Source: an uncultured Cohaesibacter sp.
GTDB taxonomy: Bacteria; Pseudomonadota; Alphaproteobacteria; Rhizobiales; Cohaesibacteraceae
Assembly: GCF_963676275.1 (NCBI RefSeq)
Contig: NZ_OY781091.1
Span: forward strand, 62,001 to 126,000
Direction of reading: 5' to 3'
DNA length: 64,000 nt
This document shows, one piece after another, positions 35,001 to 44,105 of this stretch. Numbering within the stretch: the first letter of the stretch is position 1; the number at the start of each line of letters is the position of its first letter. Both the position numbers and the translations under genes were made by a program. Under the pieces are notes generated by a model, which was not told the DNA's origin, did no database searches, and saw only the letters and a program-made list of their open reading frames with translations.

Positions 35001-35497
35001 ATGAGAATGATCGCCACGCTACGAATGCCGCTCTCCCATGCCGCACGCATGCTGCTGGTCGCGGCCTTTTCATCCAGAGCCACTTCGATCGAGCCGTCCG
35101 CGCGAACACGCTCGGTTATTTCGAACACATCGTGATACAGCAGTTCGGGCTTGATGATTTCCTTGGCGAAAATCTCCGGCCGTGCCTGATAGCCGATGGC
35201 CAGCGCGTCGCGGAAACCCTTTGTGATGAACAGGGCGGTTGGTTCGCCCTTGCGTTCCAGCAGCGCATTGGTGGCAACCGTGGTGCCCATTTTTACCGTA
35301 TCGATCATCTCCGAAGGGATCGGATCACCAGCCGGAACGCCCAGCAAATCGCGAATGCCCTGAATGGCCGCATCGCGATAGGCCTCGGGATTTTCCGACA
35401 GCAGCTTGTGCGGATGCAGGCTTCCATCCGGAGCCCTGCCGACCACATCGGTAAAGGTGCCACCACGGTCGATCCAGAAATCCCATTTCTTTGACAT
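32042..35497 (-). CDS. oplAH: 5-oxoprolinase (ATP-hydrolysing), fused HyuA-HyuB, frameshifted at the end
   Basis: The open frame gives 1151 aa; with the out-of-frame tail the protein would be about 1194 aa, normal for full-length 5-oxoprolinase. The HyuA half (~1-680) has the actin-like ATPase motifs [11 protein letters not shown] and [11 protein letters not shown]. The HyuB half (~700 to the end) contains [10 protein letters not shown] and [16 protein letters not shown]. The enzyme hydrolyses 5-oxo-L-proline to glutamate with ATP; related fused enzymes act on hydantoins, so the substrate is not certain. AAGGGA lies before the ATG. The divergent MarR gene and the palindrome at 35580 probably control it. 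Loss of the last ~48 residues may or may not abolish activity. Confidence 0.88.
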   Translation of the reverse strand: MSKKWDFWIDRGGTFTDVVGRAPDGSLHPHKLLSENPEAYRDAAIQGIRDLLGVPAGDPIPSEMIDTVKMGTTVATNALLERKGEPTALFITKGFRDALAIGYQARPEIFAKEIIKPELLYHDVFEITERVRADGSIEVALDEKAATSSMRAAWESGIRSVAIILMHAYAYPAHELRLEAIAKEIGFAQISVSHQVSPLMKLVGRGDTTVVDAYLSPILRRYVDQVQAELGDGPRLMFMQSSGGLTAAELFQGKDAILSGPAGGVVGAVETARMAGFEKIIGFDMGGTSTDVCHFDGDYEKAFETEVAGVRMRAPMMMIHTVAAGGGSILHYKDDRFQVGPDSAGANPGPACYRRGGPLTVTDANLMTGKLATDFFPQIFGPNQDQPLDEAIVREKFQTLAQQLGGDRSPEEIADGFLRIAVENMANAIKKISVQRGYDVTSYALVCFGGAGGQTGCRVADSLGMKTVMLHPFSGILSAYGMGLADIRADRQQSVVKRLEQDLMPELIALRDRLAAQTEEELEQQAISADKRQTRAILHLRYEGSDTPLPVHFGPIDEMCKAFEEAHKAQFGFAYGNKEIVAETLEVESFGGGAGLIEPDIAPVSAKAEPVSSTRIYAEGEWHDSAIYKREALKPGMAVTGPAIIVEAHATILVEQGWEARLNGKDHVILTRVVPLQRDKAIGTEADPVMLEVFNNLFMSIAEQMGVTLQKTAYSVNIKERLDFSCAIFDADGALVANAPHMPVHLGSMGRSVETVIKLNEGNIRPGDAFALNAPYNGGTHLPDITVVTPIFDDEGSEILFWAASRGHHADVGGTAPGSMTPLATTVDEEGVLFDNFRIVDQGHFREAALRDLLTDHAYPARNPHQNIADLSAQIAANEKGIQEVRKMVANFGLDVVKAYMGYVQDNAEESVRRVIEALRDSECEYHTDQGATIHVKITVDKEKREATIDFTGTTGVKANNFNAPEPVTRAAILYCFRVMVEGDIPMNAGCLKPIRIIIPEGCMLRPSYPAAVVAGNVETSQHVTNAVFAALGAMTNAQGTMNNLTFGNDVYQYYETICSGSPAGPGFHGTDGVHTHMTNSRLTDPEVLEFRFPVLLEDFHIRKGSGGKGKWHAGDGTKRTLRFLERMDCAILSSHRSIKPKGLDGARMVH

Positions 35498-35579
35498 GAT
35501 AAAATCCCTTGGCTTGATTGCCCCGCATCCGGAAGGGTTGGGCGGGGTCGTGATTGCTTTATGAAGACATTTTGTCTAT

Positions 35580-35595
35580 ATTTTATCGATAAAAT
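35580..35595. promoter_or_regulatory. Perfect 16-bp palindrome, candidate MarR operator
   Basis: ATTTTATCGATAAAAT, flanked by TATA on both sides, lies 82 bp before the 5-oxoprolinase start and 124 bp before the MarR start in an AT-rich divergent promoter. It is a good candidate site for the MarR protein encoded next to it. Confidence 0.55.
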
Positions 35596-35719
35596 CTATA
35601 TATAAAACTGTGGACCGGTCAAGCATCATGTTCGCTCAAACACCGCAGTTGCCGATAAACTATTCTCAAAGGCCGGTTGGCTAAGGCAATCCGGCCAAAA
35701 GGCATGAAGGGGAGAGATC

Positions 35720-36247
35720 ATGAGTGCGGAAAATCAGGACAGACCGATCGGCCCGGTTGTTGCGGCGTCCCATCTGGCGTCGGGGGCCATGCCGGCCCTC
35801 TCCGAGGTGGAGTTCGCCGTCACCATGATGGTCAATGCCTATCACCGCTGGATACAGCGCTGCATGGCTGCAAGTGGCACGGAAGGGCTGGCCCCTCTCG
35901 ATGTCATCGTGTTGCACAGTGTCAATCATCGCGGTCGGGCCAAGACCCTTTCCGATATCTGTCTGGTGCTCAATGTGGAGGATACCCATACCGTCAGCTA
36001 TGCTCTCAAGAAGCTGGAAAATGCCGGTCTGGTCGCCTCCGGCAAAAGAGGCAAGGAGAAGATCGCGCAAATCACCAAGGCCGGTGAGAAGGCCTGTCAC
36101 GAATATAGGAAATTACGCGAAGCCCTGCTCATCAATCCGATGAAGGCCCATGGCTTTGACGAGGCGGAATTGTCGCAACTGGCGACGATCCTGCGCATGG
36201 CTTCAGGCAATTATGATCAGGCCGCCCGTGCCGCCGCTGCCATGTGA
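35720..36247 (+). CDS. MarR-family winged-helix regulator (COG5631-like)
   Basis: A 175-aa protein with a MarR winged helix (LSDICLVLNVEDTHTVSYALKKLENAGLVASGKRGKE region, ~78-115) flanked by helices for dimerisation. AGGGGAGAG is upstream of the ATG. It is divergent from the 5-oxoprolinase gene across a promoter with a perfect palindrome, so it probably regulates that gene and itself. The effector may be the oxoproline or hydantoin substrate; inferred. Confidence 0.85.
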   Translation: MSAENQDRPIGPVVAASHLASGAMPALSEVEFAVTMMVNAYHRWIQRCMAASGTEGLAPLDVIVLHSVNHRGRAKTLSDICLVLNVEDTHTVSYALKKLENAGLVASGKRGKEKIAQITKAGEKACHEYRKLREALLINPMKAHGFDEAELSQLATILRMASGNYDQAARAAAAM

Positions 36248-36319
36248 GGCCGATAGCATCGCGGTTTGCGGTGGAAAATCAGCATCTTGCCGCAGCCAAT
36301 GTATCAGGCGATTTTAATG

Positions 36320-36336
36320 ACGACTAAATAGATAGA
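36320..36336 (+). promoter_or_regulatory. Shared 17-bp motif before the Rrf2 gene
   Basis: ACGACTAAATAGATAGA occurs here and, with one change, at 36863-36879 before sbp. It overlaps a possible -10 (TAGAAT). It is a likely operator of the Rrf2 protein encoded between the two copies. Confidence 0.55.
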
Positions 36337-36382
36337 ATTTGCTAGATTAAGCTGACCAACGGCCAGAAAAGCACGAGATGTC

Positions 36383-36826
36383 ATGATATCGCAGAAAGCA
36401 CAATATGCCTTCAGGGCACTGATCGCCCTCGCCCGTCTGGAGGATGAGGAGGTTTGCATGATCTCCGATATTGCTGTGTCCCGGAATATCCCGAAAAAAT
36501 TCCTTGAACAGATTCTGCTCGACCTCAAGCGCCATGGCATCGTCCAGAGCAGGCGCGGCAAGATGGGGGGATATCTGCTGCTCAAACGCGCCGACGAGAT
36601 CACCTTTGGTGAAGTGTTGCGCATCATTGATGGCCCGATTGCGCCCCTTCCCTGCCTGAGCAAGATGGCCTATCGCAAATGCGATGGCTGTGAGGATGAA
36701 GCGGCCTGCGAGATTCGTCAGGTCTTCGCCAGAGTGGCACAGTCCACGCGCAATATTCTCGATACGACAAGTCTGGCAGACGCCATAGCCGATCCTGAAA
36801 TATCTGGTATCCCATTGATAGCATAG
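36383..36826 (+). CDS. Rrf2-family regulator with cluster-type cysteines
   Basis: A 147-aa Rrf2 protein with an N-terminal winged helix (ISQKAQYAFRALIALA; RRGKMGGYLL wing) and cysteines C91, C100, C103 and C109 in the region where IscR binds its Fe-S cluster. The spacing differs from IscR, so cluster or thiol sensing is possible but unproven. It lies directly upstream of the sulfate ABC genes, and a 17-bp motif repeats in both promoters, which suggests that it controls sulfate uptake and itself in response to sulfur or redox state. Confidence 0.9.
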   Translation: MISQKAQYAFRALIALARLEDEEVCMISDIAVSRNIPKKFLEQILLDLKRHGIVQSRRGKMGGYLLLKRADEITFGEVLRIIDGPIAPLPCLSKMAYRKCDGCEDEAACEIRQVFARVAQSTRNILDTTSLADAIADPEISGIPLIA

Positions 36827-36862
36827 GTTAAATTTTCTTATACTACAAATCTCTTGACTAAC

Positions 36863-36879
36863 ACGACTAAATTGATAGA
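36863..36879 (+). promoter_or_regulatory. Shared 17-bp motif before sbp
   Basis: ACGACTAAATTGATAGA, 16 of 17 identical to the copy at 36320. A TTGACT (36854-36859) just upstream could be a -35 box, so a bound protein would cover the promoter. Confidence 0.55.
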
Positions 36880-36938
36880 GATTAAGTGCATTGAAGATAT
36901 CCTAAGAGATTGTGTGGGAGATTGTCAGGGAGGTTGTC

Positions 36939-37955
36939 ATGACCCGACATCGAAGTATCACCGCGGCTGCCGCCATGGCTTTGGTCATCGGCTTTGTCGG
37001 CCCGGTAGCCGCAGCAGATATCACGCTACTCAACGTGAGCTATGATCCGACGAGAGAGTTATACAAGGAGTTCAACCAGCAATTTGTTGCTGACTGGACA
37101 GCAAAGACGGGAGACCATGTGACCATCAGGATGTCCCATGGAGGGTCTGGCAAACAGGCCCGCTCCGTGATTGACGGGCTGGAAGCTGATGTCGTTACTC
37201 TGGCTCTGGAAGCTGACATCAACGCAATCGCCGAGAAAACCGGCAAGATACCATCCAATTGGCGCGACAGATTGCCAAACAACAGCGCGCCCTACACCTC
37301 CACCATCATTTTTCTGGTCCGCAAGGGCAACCCCAAGGCGATATCCAACTGGGATGATCTTGTTGCCGATGGCGTCGAGGTGATCACACCAAACCCGAAG
37401 ACATCCGGCGGGGCCCGCTGGAATTTCCTTGCTGCCTGGGCTTGGGCAGAAAAAGAATATGACGGTGACGAAAGCAAGGTACGCCAGTATGTCAGCGACC
37501 TGTTCGGACATGTTCCGGTGCTTGATACCGGCGCCAGAGGGGCAACGACCACCTTTGTCCAGCGCGGCATCGGCGATGTGCTGCTCGCATGGGAAAATGA
37601 AGCCTTCCTCGCGCTTGAGGAACTGGGGCCGGATAAATTCGAAATCGTCGTACCCTCCGTTTCCATCAAGGCAGAGCCACCAGTGACGATGGTCGATGGC
37701 AACACCGAGGCGAAAGGCACAAGCGGGATCGCTGCAGCTTATCTGGAAGGGCTTTATAGCTCCGAAGGCCAACGCCTTGCCGCCAAGCATTATTATCGAC
37801 CCTTCAAGCCCGACTTGGCCGATGCTGAAGACATGAAGCGCTTTCCCGACCTGACATTGGTCACAGTGGACGATTTTGGAGGCTGGAAGAAGGCCCAACC
37901 GGAATTTTTCGGCGACGGCGGCATTTTCGACCAGATCTACAAACCGGGACGCTGA
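36939..37955 (+). CDS. sbp: Sulfate-binding protein of the ABC transporter
   Basis: A 338-aa periplasmic protein with a signal peptide (cut near VAAADI) and the strongly conserved Sbp/CysP segments [36 protein letters not shown] and [20 protein letters not shown] (quoted to identify the family). These residues bind sulfate or thiosulfate. GGGAGG precedes the ATG at 36939. It starts the operon sbp-cysT-cysW-cysA. The family is among the easiest in the window to recognise. Confidence 0.95.
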   Translation: MTRHRSITAAAAMALVIGFVGPVAAADITLLNVSYDPTRELYKEFNQQFVADWTAKTGDHVTIRMSHGGSGKQARSVIDGLEADVVTLALEADINAIAEKTGKIPSNWRDRLPNNSAPYTSTIIFLVRKGNPKAISNWDDLVADGVEVITPNPKTSGGARWNFLAAWAWAEKEYDGDESKVRQYVSDLFGHVPVLDTGARGATTTFVQRGIGDVLLAWENEAFLALEELGPDKFEIVVPSVSIKAEPPVTMVDGNTEAKGTSGIAAAYLEGLYSSEGQRLAAKHYYRPFKPDLADAEDMKRFPDLTLVTVDDFGGWKKAQPEFFGDGGIFDQIYKPGR

Positions 37956-37956
37956 C

Positions 37957-38814
37957 ATGCCAGCCGCTGTCACCAGCAGCAGATGGCAATTTCGTGAACC
38001 GGGTGTCATTCCCGGCTTTGGCCTGACATTCGGTTTCGCGGTCTGCTATCTCTCGCTTGTCATTCTGATCCCGCTTTCGGGACTGGTCTGGCGTTCATCC
38101 GATCTTGGTTGGCAGGCCTTCTGGGCTCTGGCCAGTGATCCCCGTACCATCGCCGCGCTCAAGATCAGCTTTGGCAGTGCAGTCTTGGCCGCCTCTATCA
38201 ATATGATCTTCGGTCTTGTTGTCGCCTGGGTTCTGGTGCGTTACCGCTTCCCCGGACGGCGGATTGTCGATGCGGTTGTCGATCTGCCCTTTGCCCTGCC
38301 CACGGCAGTGGCCGGTATTGCCCTGGCATCGCTTTATGCGCCGAACGGTCTGATCGGCGGGCAATTGGCGAAACTGGGATTCAAGGTCGCCTTTACCCCG
38401 GCAGGAATCGTCGTCGCTCTCGTTTTCATCGGCCTGCCCTTCATTGTGCGCACGGTTCAGCCGGTGCTGGAGGAAGTCGACCGGGAAGTCGAGGAAGCGG
38501 CTGCAACGCTGGGGGCTTCCCGGCTCAAGATCGTGACCCGCGTGCTGCTGCCCGGATTGCTGCCTGCAATCCTTACCGGCTTTGCCATGGCCATGGCGCG
38601 GGGCATCGGGGAATATGGCTCCGTCATCTTCATCGCGGGCAACATTCCCTATATTTCGGAAATCGCACCATTGCTGATTGTCATCCGGCTTGAGGAGTTC
38701 AACTATGCCGCCGCTACCGCGGTTGGTGTGGTGATGTTGTCCATCTCATTCCTGATGCTGTTGATCATCAACCTGCTTCAGGCATGGAGCAGGGGGAGGT
38801 TCGGTCATGACTGA
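37957..38814 (+). CDS. cysT: Sulfate ABC transporter permease CysT
   Basis: A 285-aa inner-membrane permease with six predicted helices and the cytoplasmic EAA loop ([21 protein letters not shown], ~185-205). The segment [19 protein letters not shown] is typical of CysT/CysU. The ATG at 37957 is one base after the sbp stop, so translation is coupled. It pairs with CysW. Confidence 0.93.
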   Translation: MPAAVTSSRWQFREPGVIPGFGLTFGFAVCYLSLVILIPLSGLVWRSSDLGWQAFWALASDPRTIAALKISFGSAVLAASINMIFGLVVAWVLVRYRFPGRRIVDAVVDLPFALPTAVAGIALASLYAPNGLIGGQLAKLGFKVAFTPAGIVVALVFIGLPFIVRTVQPVLEEVDREVEEAAATLGASRLKIVTRVLLPGLLPAILTGFAMAMARGIGEYGSVIFIAGNIPYISEIAPLLIVIRLEEFNYAAATAVGVVMLSISFLMLLIINLLQAWSRGRFGHD

Positions 38815-39643
38815 CGAGACATTCCTGATCCTGCCAGCGACGGCGGAAACACCATTGGCCAGACGGCTGCTGATGGCCATTGCCTTCCTCTTTCTGGCCT
38901 TCTTTCTGTTCCTGCCGCTGGTGGCTGTCTTCTCGGAAGCCTTCCGCAATGGCATCGGCGCATGGTTTTCCGCCATTCTGGAGCCTGACGCACTGGCAGC
39001 CATCCGCCTGACGCTGCTGGTGGCAGCCATTTCGGTGCCGCTCAATATGGTGTTCGGTGTCGCTGCCGCCTGGGCCATTGCTAAATTCGAGTTTCGTGGC
39101 AAGGCCTTCCTGATCACGCTCATCGATCTGCCCTTCTCCGTCTCGCCGGTGATTTCCGGGCTGGTCTATATATTGCTGTTCGGTTCGGGCAGCCTGCTCG
39201 GGCCATGGCTCAAGGAATGGGGGATCGAAATACTCTTCGCGGTGCCGGGCATCACGCTGGCCACGATATTCGTGACCTTTCCCTTCGTAGCCCGGGAGTT
39301 GATCCCGCTGATGCAGGATCAGGGCACCGCCGATGAAGAGGCCGCCCTCAGCCTCGGGGCCAGTGGCTGGCAGACCTTTCTGCGTGTCACATTGCCCAAT
39401 ATTCGCTGGGGGCTGCTCTATGGCGTTCTGCTCTGCAACGCCCGCGCCATGGGAGAATTCGGTGCGGTATCGGTGGTCTCTGGCCATATTCGTGGCCTCA
39501 CCGACACCATGCCGCTGCATATCGAGATTCTCTATAATGAATATAATTTCGCCGCCGCCTTTGCCGTCGCCTCGCTGCTTGTGGGGCTGGCCCTTGTCAC
39601 CCTTGTCCTTAAAACCGCAATCGAGCGTCATTATGCCGATTGA
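38807..39643 (+). CDS. cysW: Sulfate ABC transporter permease CysW
   Basis: A 278-aa permease paralogous to CysT with the EAA loop ([22 protein letters not shown] region) and [16 protein letters not shown]. Its start overlaps the cysT stop by 8 bp. It completes the membrane channel for sulfate. Confidence 0.94.
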   Translation: MTDETFLILPATAETPLARRLLMAIAFLFLAFFLFLPLVAVFSEAFRNGIGAWFSAILEPDALAAIRLTLLVAAISVPLNMVFGVAAAWAIAKFEFRGKAFLITLIDLPFSVSPVISGLVYILLFGSGSLLGPWLKEWGIEILFAVPGITLATIFVTFPFVARELIPLMQDQGTADEEAALSLGASGWQTFLRVTLPNIRWGLLYGVLLCNARAMGEFGAVSVVSGHIRGLTDTMPLHIEILYNEYNFAAAFAVASLLVGLALVTLVLKTAIERHYAD

Positions 39644-39682
39644 TCACCACGTGCCTCTGGGCATCGAAACGGGAGGTCTGTC

Positions 39683-40816
39683 ATGGATCTTGGCATTCAG
39701 AATGTAAACAAGGCGTTTGGCGCCACCGCTGCGCTCAGCGATGTTTCCCTTACCATCCGGTCTGGCGAACTGATTGCGTTGCTTGGACCTTCCGGATCTG
39801 GCAAGACAACGCTTCTGCGTCTGATTGCCGGGCTGGAATCCCCGACTGCCGGTCAGGTCTTCTTCGGAGATGAGGAAGCGTCTGGCAAGCCGATCCAGCA
39901 GCGGCAGGTCGGTTTCGTTTTCCAGCATTATGCGCTTTTCCGGCATATGACGGTGCTGGAAAATGTCAGTTTCGGCCTGTCGGTGAGACCGCGTGACAGC
40001 CGTCCCCCGAAACGGGAAATCGAGATGCGGGCCAGAGATCTCATCAATATGGTTCAGTTGACCGGCCTTGAGCACCGCTATCCGGCTCAGCTCTCGGGCG
40101 GACAACGCCAGCGCGTGGCGCTCGCAAGGGCCATGGCGATCGAGCCCAAGGTGCTGCTGCTGGACGAACCCTTCGGGGCGCTGGATGCTCAGGTCCGCAA
40201 GGATCTCAGGCACTGGCTGCGCGAAATCCATGATCAAACCGGGCACACGACGGTTTTCGTTACCCATGATCAGGAAGAGGCGCTGGAACTGGCCGACAGG
40301 GTCGTGGTGATGAATGAGGGCCGGATCGAACAGATCGGCTCGCCGGACGAGGTCTATGATCATCCGGCAGTGCCTTTCGTTCATCGCTTCATTGGCGAGG
40401 CCTCCGAGTTGCCGGTCTGGCTGGACCATGGCCAGATCTGGCTGGCAGATCAGCCGACCGGGCTTGCCTGCGATCAGAGTGGAGAGGCGCTGCTCTTCTT
40501 CCGGCCCCATCAGGTCGAGCTTGTCGAGGATACCAGCCCCTGCCTCGTCGGCAAGGTCATGGCCAGCCGCCGCATGGCAGGAACACGCCGGCTCGAGTTG
40601 GCCGTCGGAGCCGATGGGCACCATGTCGAACTGGATATTCCTCTTGCCCATGCCGCAGGCCAGCAACAGGAGATCCGCTTCCGGCCACAGGTTTTCACAC
40701 TTTTCCCCCTGATGGAAACAGGAAGACCCCTGACAAGGCCAAACGGCGCAAGAGTGCTCCTGCCGCGCAGCCGCGCAAGAGGTGCGCTGCGACACTATGA
40801 ACCATCTTGCTCCTAA
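39683..40816 (+). CDS. cysA: Sulfate ABC transporter ATP-binding protein CysA
   Basis: A 377-aa ABC ATPase: Walker [10 protein letters not shown] (~33-41), signature LSGGQRQR, Walker [12 protein letters not shown] and switch His in THDQEEA, followed by a C-terminal TOBE-like regulatory domain (~240-350). GGGAGG lies before the ATG at 39683, 39 bp after cysW. The last ~20 residues are basic and not typical of the family. Confidence 0.94.
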   Translation: MDLGIQNVNKAFGATAALSDVSLTIRSGELIALLGPSGSGKTTLLRLIAGLESPTAGQVFFGDEEASGKPIQQRQVGFVFQHYALFRHMTVLENVSFGLSVRPRDSRPPKREIEMRARDLINMVQLTGLEHRYPAQLSGGQRQRVALARAMAIEPKVLLLDEPFGALDAQVRKDLRHWLREIHDQTGHTTVFVTHDQEEALELADRVVVMNEGRIEQIGSPDEVYDHPAVPFVHRFIGEASELPVWLDHGQIWLADQPTGLACDQSGEALLFFRPHQVELVEDTSPCLVGKVMASRRMAGTRRLELAVGADGHHVELDIPLAHAAGQQQEIRFRPQVFTLFPLMETGRPLTRPNGARVLLPRSRARGALRHYEPSCS

Positions 40817-40896
40817 TGCTCGAAAGAAAGAAGCTGATCAACTATGCTTGACGGATATTGCCCGTCGGGCAAATCGGTTGTGAAAGTTGCAAGCTG

Positions 40897-42642
40897 GTGA
40901 CGGTTGATCAGATTCTCATCCTCGGGCTGCTGCTCGGCATGCTCGTGGTCTTTGCCGGTGACTGGTTCAGGGTCGAGATCGTCGCTCTGGTCGGCCTCGC
41001 AACCGGGGTGCTGTTGCAGCTTGTTCCCCTCGATCAGGCTTTCTCGGGGCTGGCCAATCCGGCTGTCATCACGGTTCTGGAAATATTGCTGATCGTCGAG
41101 GTGCTCAAGGCCAGCCGCCTGCTGGACGGGGTCGGCGCGACCCTCAGCCGATTGTTCAGGCGGCCCCATATGGTGGCGCTGGTGCTCTGTATGGTCGGGG
41201 CGCTGCTCTCCACGGTGATGAATAATATCGGTGCCTTCTCGCTGATGCTGCCCATCGTCTTTTCGCTCAGCCGTCGCCATCACATCCCGCAGCGCCTGCT
41301 TGTCATGCCCTTGTCCTTTGCAACCCTGATGGGAGGCATGTGTACGGTGGTGGGCACACCGCCCAATCTGCTGGTCAGCGAAGCGCTGCAGAAAGCCAGC
41401 GGCGAGAGCTTCCGCTTTCTCGATTTCCTGCCAACCGGATTGGCGATATCGCTGGTCGGGCTGGTCCTGCTGGTCTGGTGGTCGCAGCGCATCCTCCAAT
41501 CCGGCCAAACGGAAGAGGGCGAGCAGAGCGAGCCAATCGGACATCGTATGGTAACGGAGATTGTTTGCCCACAGGCAGGGCGGGAGACCGTTACGCTGGC
41601 ACATGTGGAGGCGATGGTCGACGGGACGATAGCCAGTGCCGTGCGAGGTGATCGCAGGCTCTTTCCGCTAAAGCAAGAGACTGAGCTTTTGCCCGGTGAC
41701 CGTCTGTTGGTCGAAGCCGATGATCTTGCGCTGAGGGAAGCATTTGCCGCTGGCAATCTCGCCCCGGCGCGCACAGCCGCCGCGCTTTCCGACCAGATGC
41801 AGCTGCAGGCGGCCATCATGCCCTACAGCATTCTGCAGGGTTCGGTCATTGCTAACATCGGTGAATTCGCCGAGCGTGCGATAGAGGTGGTCGGCGTGTC
41901 GACCCAATCGCCCCGGCTGGAAGGATCGCTGGATGATTTCCGGCTGTCCGTTGGAGATATTCTCCATCTGGAAGGCCAGCCCGAGGCATTGCAGCAAGCC
42001 GTCACCAATTGCGGATTGGTAACGGTCGTGGCGACTGGTGGTCCGATCATCGTAAGGAAGCAGTCATTTCTCACATCAGCCATCTTTCTGGCCGGGTTGC
42101 TGGCTGCGGCCTTTGGTGGCATCCCGCCGGAAATTGCCTATGGCATGGTGTTGATCTGCTATCTGGTCACCGGATTGCTCGATCTGCGCGAAGCCCTGTC
42201 CAGACTGAACTGGCCCATCATCCTGCTGCTGGTTGCCATGCTGCCGTTGGGTGAGGCGGTGGCCAATACCGGCGCTGCGGCAACCATAGCCAAGGCCCTG
42301 TTCGCAGCGCTGCCGTTCGCCTCCGCCTCCCTCATCACCTTCATCATGCTGGCCCTTGCGGTTGGCATAACGCCCTTTGTCAACAACGCCACCACGGCGG
42401 TGGTGCTGGCCCCCATCGCCATCGAGCTTTCCGACAAGGCAGATCTGCCACCTGCCATGTTGCTGATGGCTGTGGCCATCGGGGCATCTTGCGATTTCCT
42501 TACGCCCTTTGGCCACCATAATAATGTGCTGGCCTATGCGCTCGGGCCTTATCGTTTCAGGGAATTTTTCGCCGTCGGCTGGCCGGTAACGCTGGCCACA
42601 CTGCTTGTCGGAACGCTGACCTGCCTGATCATCTGGGGCTGA
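40897..42642 (+). CDS. SLC13/DASS-type anion permease with RCK_C domains
   Basis: A 581-aa transporter with two membrane halves (~5-185 and ~400-580) and two TrkA-C/RCK_C-like cytoplasmic domains between them. The motif GTPPNLLVSEAL and the second-half FVNNATTAVVLAPIA belong to the SLC13/ArsB-type ion transporter group. I place the start at GTG 40897 (MTVDQILILG); the frame is open from 40858. It follows cysA by 80 bp on the same strand, so it probably carries sulfate or a related anion, but this is inferred from position. Confidence 0.85.
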   Translation: MTVDQILILGLLLGMLVVFAGDWFRVEIVALVGLATGVLLQLVPLDQAFSGLANPAVITVLEILLIVEVLKASRLLDGVGATLSRLFRRPHMVALVLCMVGALLSTVMNNIGAFSLMLPIVFSLSRRHHIPQRLLVMPLSFATLMGGMCTVVGTPPNLLVSEALQKASGESFRFLDFLPTGLAISLVGLVLLVWWSQRILQSGQTEEGEQSEPIGHRMVTEIVCPQAGRETVTLAHVEAMVDGTIASAVRGDRRLFPLKQETELLPGDRLLVEADDLALREAFAAGNLAPARTAAALSDQMQLQAAIMPYSILQGSVIANIGEFAERAIEVVGVSTQSPRLEGSLDDFRLSVGDILHLEGQPEALQQAVTNCGLVTVVATGGPIIVRKQSFLTSAIFLAGLLAAAFGGIPPEIAYGMVLICYLVTGLLDLREALSRLNWPIILLLVAMLPLGEAVANTGAAATIAKALFAALPFASASLITFIMLALAVGITPFVNNATTAVVLAPIAIELSDKADLPPAMLLMAVAIGASCDFLTPFGHHNNVLAYALGPYRFREFFAVGWPVTLATLLVGTLTCLIIWG

Positions 42643-42692
42643 AAGGCCATCGCACTTCCTTGCCTTTTGTTGGCAACGAGCGCGATGGCCTT
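42643..42692. terminator. Long stem-loop between convergent genes
   Basis: AAGGCCATCGC and GCGATGGCCTT form a perfect 11-bp stem, and the loop contains a second hairpin (TTGCC...TGGCAA). It begins at the stop codon of the SLC13 gene and lies 22 bp from the convergent aminotransferase stop. Confidence 0.6.
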
Positions 42693-42714
42693 GTCCCGAA
42701 AAAAGCATTGCCGC

Positions 42715-43896
42715 TCAAAGAGCCTGAAGCACGCCTTCCGCAATCAGCGCCTTGATGATCGGCTCGACATCGGCCGGTTGCATGCCTGCCAGATTCATCC
42801 GGCCCGAGTCGGCGAAATAGATGCCGTAATTCTTGCGCAGCGCTTTGGCCGTGTCAGAAGACATGTTGAGCGTTGAGAAGAGACCGCCCTGCCGTTTGAT
42901 GAAAGCCAGTTCTGGATGGGCATCGGCCAGCGCGGCGCGGTTGCCATTGACGCGAGCACACATCTCTTCCAGTTCGGCCTTCCAGATCGCGGTCAGTTCC
43001 GCGCTTTGCAGAATGGTCCTGACCACCGAAGCGCCATGGTCTGGCGGCATGCCCCAGTTGGGTGCGGCGCAGGCGGCGGCATTGGTGCCGGCAATCCTCA
43101 ACTCACGCTCATTCTTGCTCATCAGAAACAGGGCGCCGACACGGTCGCGATAAAGGCCGAAATTCTTGTCGCAGGAATAGGAGATGATCGCCTCGTCAAC
43201 CGCTTCCAGCACCTGCCGCAAAGGCCGGGCATCGGCCTCAAGGCCATCACCCAGCCCCTGATAGGCCAGATCCATGAAAGGCACCAGCTTGCGCTCGACA
43301 AGCAATTGCGTGATCTGGCTCCATTGCTCGGCAGTGAAATTCTCTCCGGTGGGATTGTGACAACACCCATGCAGCAGGAACACGTCCCCGGCGCTGGCCG
43401 CTTGCATGGCCTCTACAGCCTTGTCAAACAGGATGGTCTGTGTGGCGAGATCGAAGAAGGGATATTCGCGGATGGGCTGCCTTGACTGCTCGAAAAACAG
43501 ATTGTGACTTGGCCAGCCGGGCGTTCCAAGCCAGATGCTGGCCTGCGGGCTGGCCGCAGCGATGACATCGGCTCCCAGCCGGATGGCGCCGCAGCCACCG
43601 GGCGTTTGCAGCCCCACAGTTTGCTCAATCAGGTCGCTTTCGGCGCCGAAAATGATGGGTTTGAGCAGCTCCACATAGGTCAGGTCGCCTTCTCGGCCGA
43701 TATAGCGCTTGCTGTCCTGGGTTTCTTGCAGGTGTTTTTCAGCCGCCTTCACAGCACGCATGACCGGCGTCTCGCCCGATGCGTTGCGATAGACCCCGAC
43801 GCCCAGATCGATCTTGTTCGGGCGCGGATCGGCCTGATAGGCGATCAGAAGCCCCAGCAAGCTTCCGGGTTGCTGCTCCTGCAATTTCTCAAACAT
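42715..43896 (-). CDS. Aromatic/aspartate aminotransferase (class I)
   Basis: A 393-aa PLP enzyme of the AspC/TyrB group: LGVGVYRN near residue 31, the CCHNPTG motif (178-184), PLP-lysine Lys244 in SYSCDKNFGLY and the substrate Arg in the C-terminal SGRMNLAG. Family enzymes usually read SFSKNFGLY; the extra residues CD before Lys are unusual but leave the lysine in place. GAGG lies before the ATG at 43896. It would exchange amino groups between aspartate or aromatic amino acids and 2-oxoglutarate. Confidence 0.92.
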   Translation of the reverse strand: MFEKLQEQQPGSLLGLLIAYQADPRPNKIDLGVGVYRNASGETPVMRAVKAAEKHLQETQDSKRYIGREGDLTYVELLKPIIFGAESDLIEQTVGLQTPGGCGAIRLGADVIAAASPQASIWLGTPGWPSHNLFFEQSRQPIREYPFFDLATQTILFDKAVEAMQAASAGDVFLLHGCCHNPTGENFTAEQWSQITQLLVERKLVPFMDLAYQGLGDGLEADARPLRQVLEAVDEAIISYSCDKNFGLYRDRVGALFLMSKNERELRIAGTNAAACAAPNWGMPPDHGASVVRTILQSAELTAIWKAELEEMCARVNGNRAALADAHPELAFIKRQGGLFSTLNMSSDTAKALRKNYGIYFADSGRMNLAGMQPADVEPIIKALIAEGVLQAL

Positions 43897-44044
43897 GTCT
43901 ACCTCTTGGTGATTTTTCTTATGGATTGTTCCTTCGCGCCATGGATGGCGAAAAGGGGAAGGATGTCGAAGTAGTTTGAGCCAGCCCGCATCAGAATGCG
44001 CCCAAAAAATCCGTCCCGCCTGTCTTTCATACACAAGAAAGCGC

Positions 44045-44077
44045 GAAAAAACCGGGCCTCAGCAGAATGAGGCCCGG
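44045..44077 (-). terminator. Intrinsic terminator of the TAXI operon
   Basis: CCGGGCCTCA and TGAGGCCCGG form a perfect 10-bp stem with a 6-base loop. On the minus strand it is followed by six T. It lies 28 bp past the permease stop. Confidence 0.9.
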
Positions 44078-44105
44078 ATCATCTCGGCAAAAGAATATTT
44101 GCAGG

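Noticed and set aside
32045..35494. A 1149-codon open frame on the plus strand, antisense to the 5-oxoprolinase gene
   Set aside because: Its codons are the exact reverse complements of the sense codons, so it stays open simply because the real gene avoids TTA, CTA and TCA. The translation has no recognisable domain.
39644..40795. A 383-codon minus-strand frame opposite cysA
   Set aside because: cysA has all ABC ATPase motifs; the antisense product has none.
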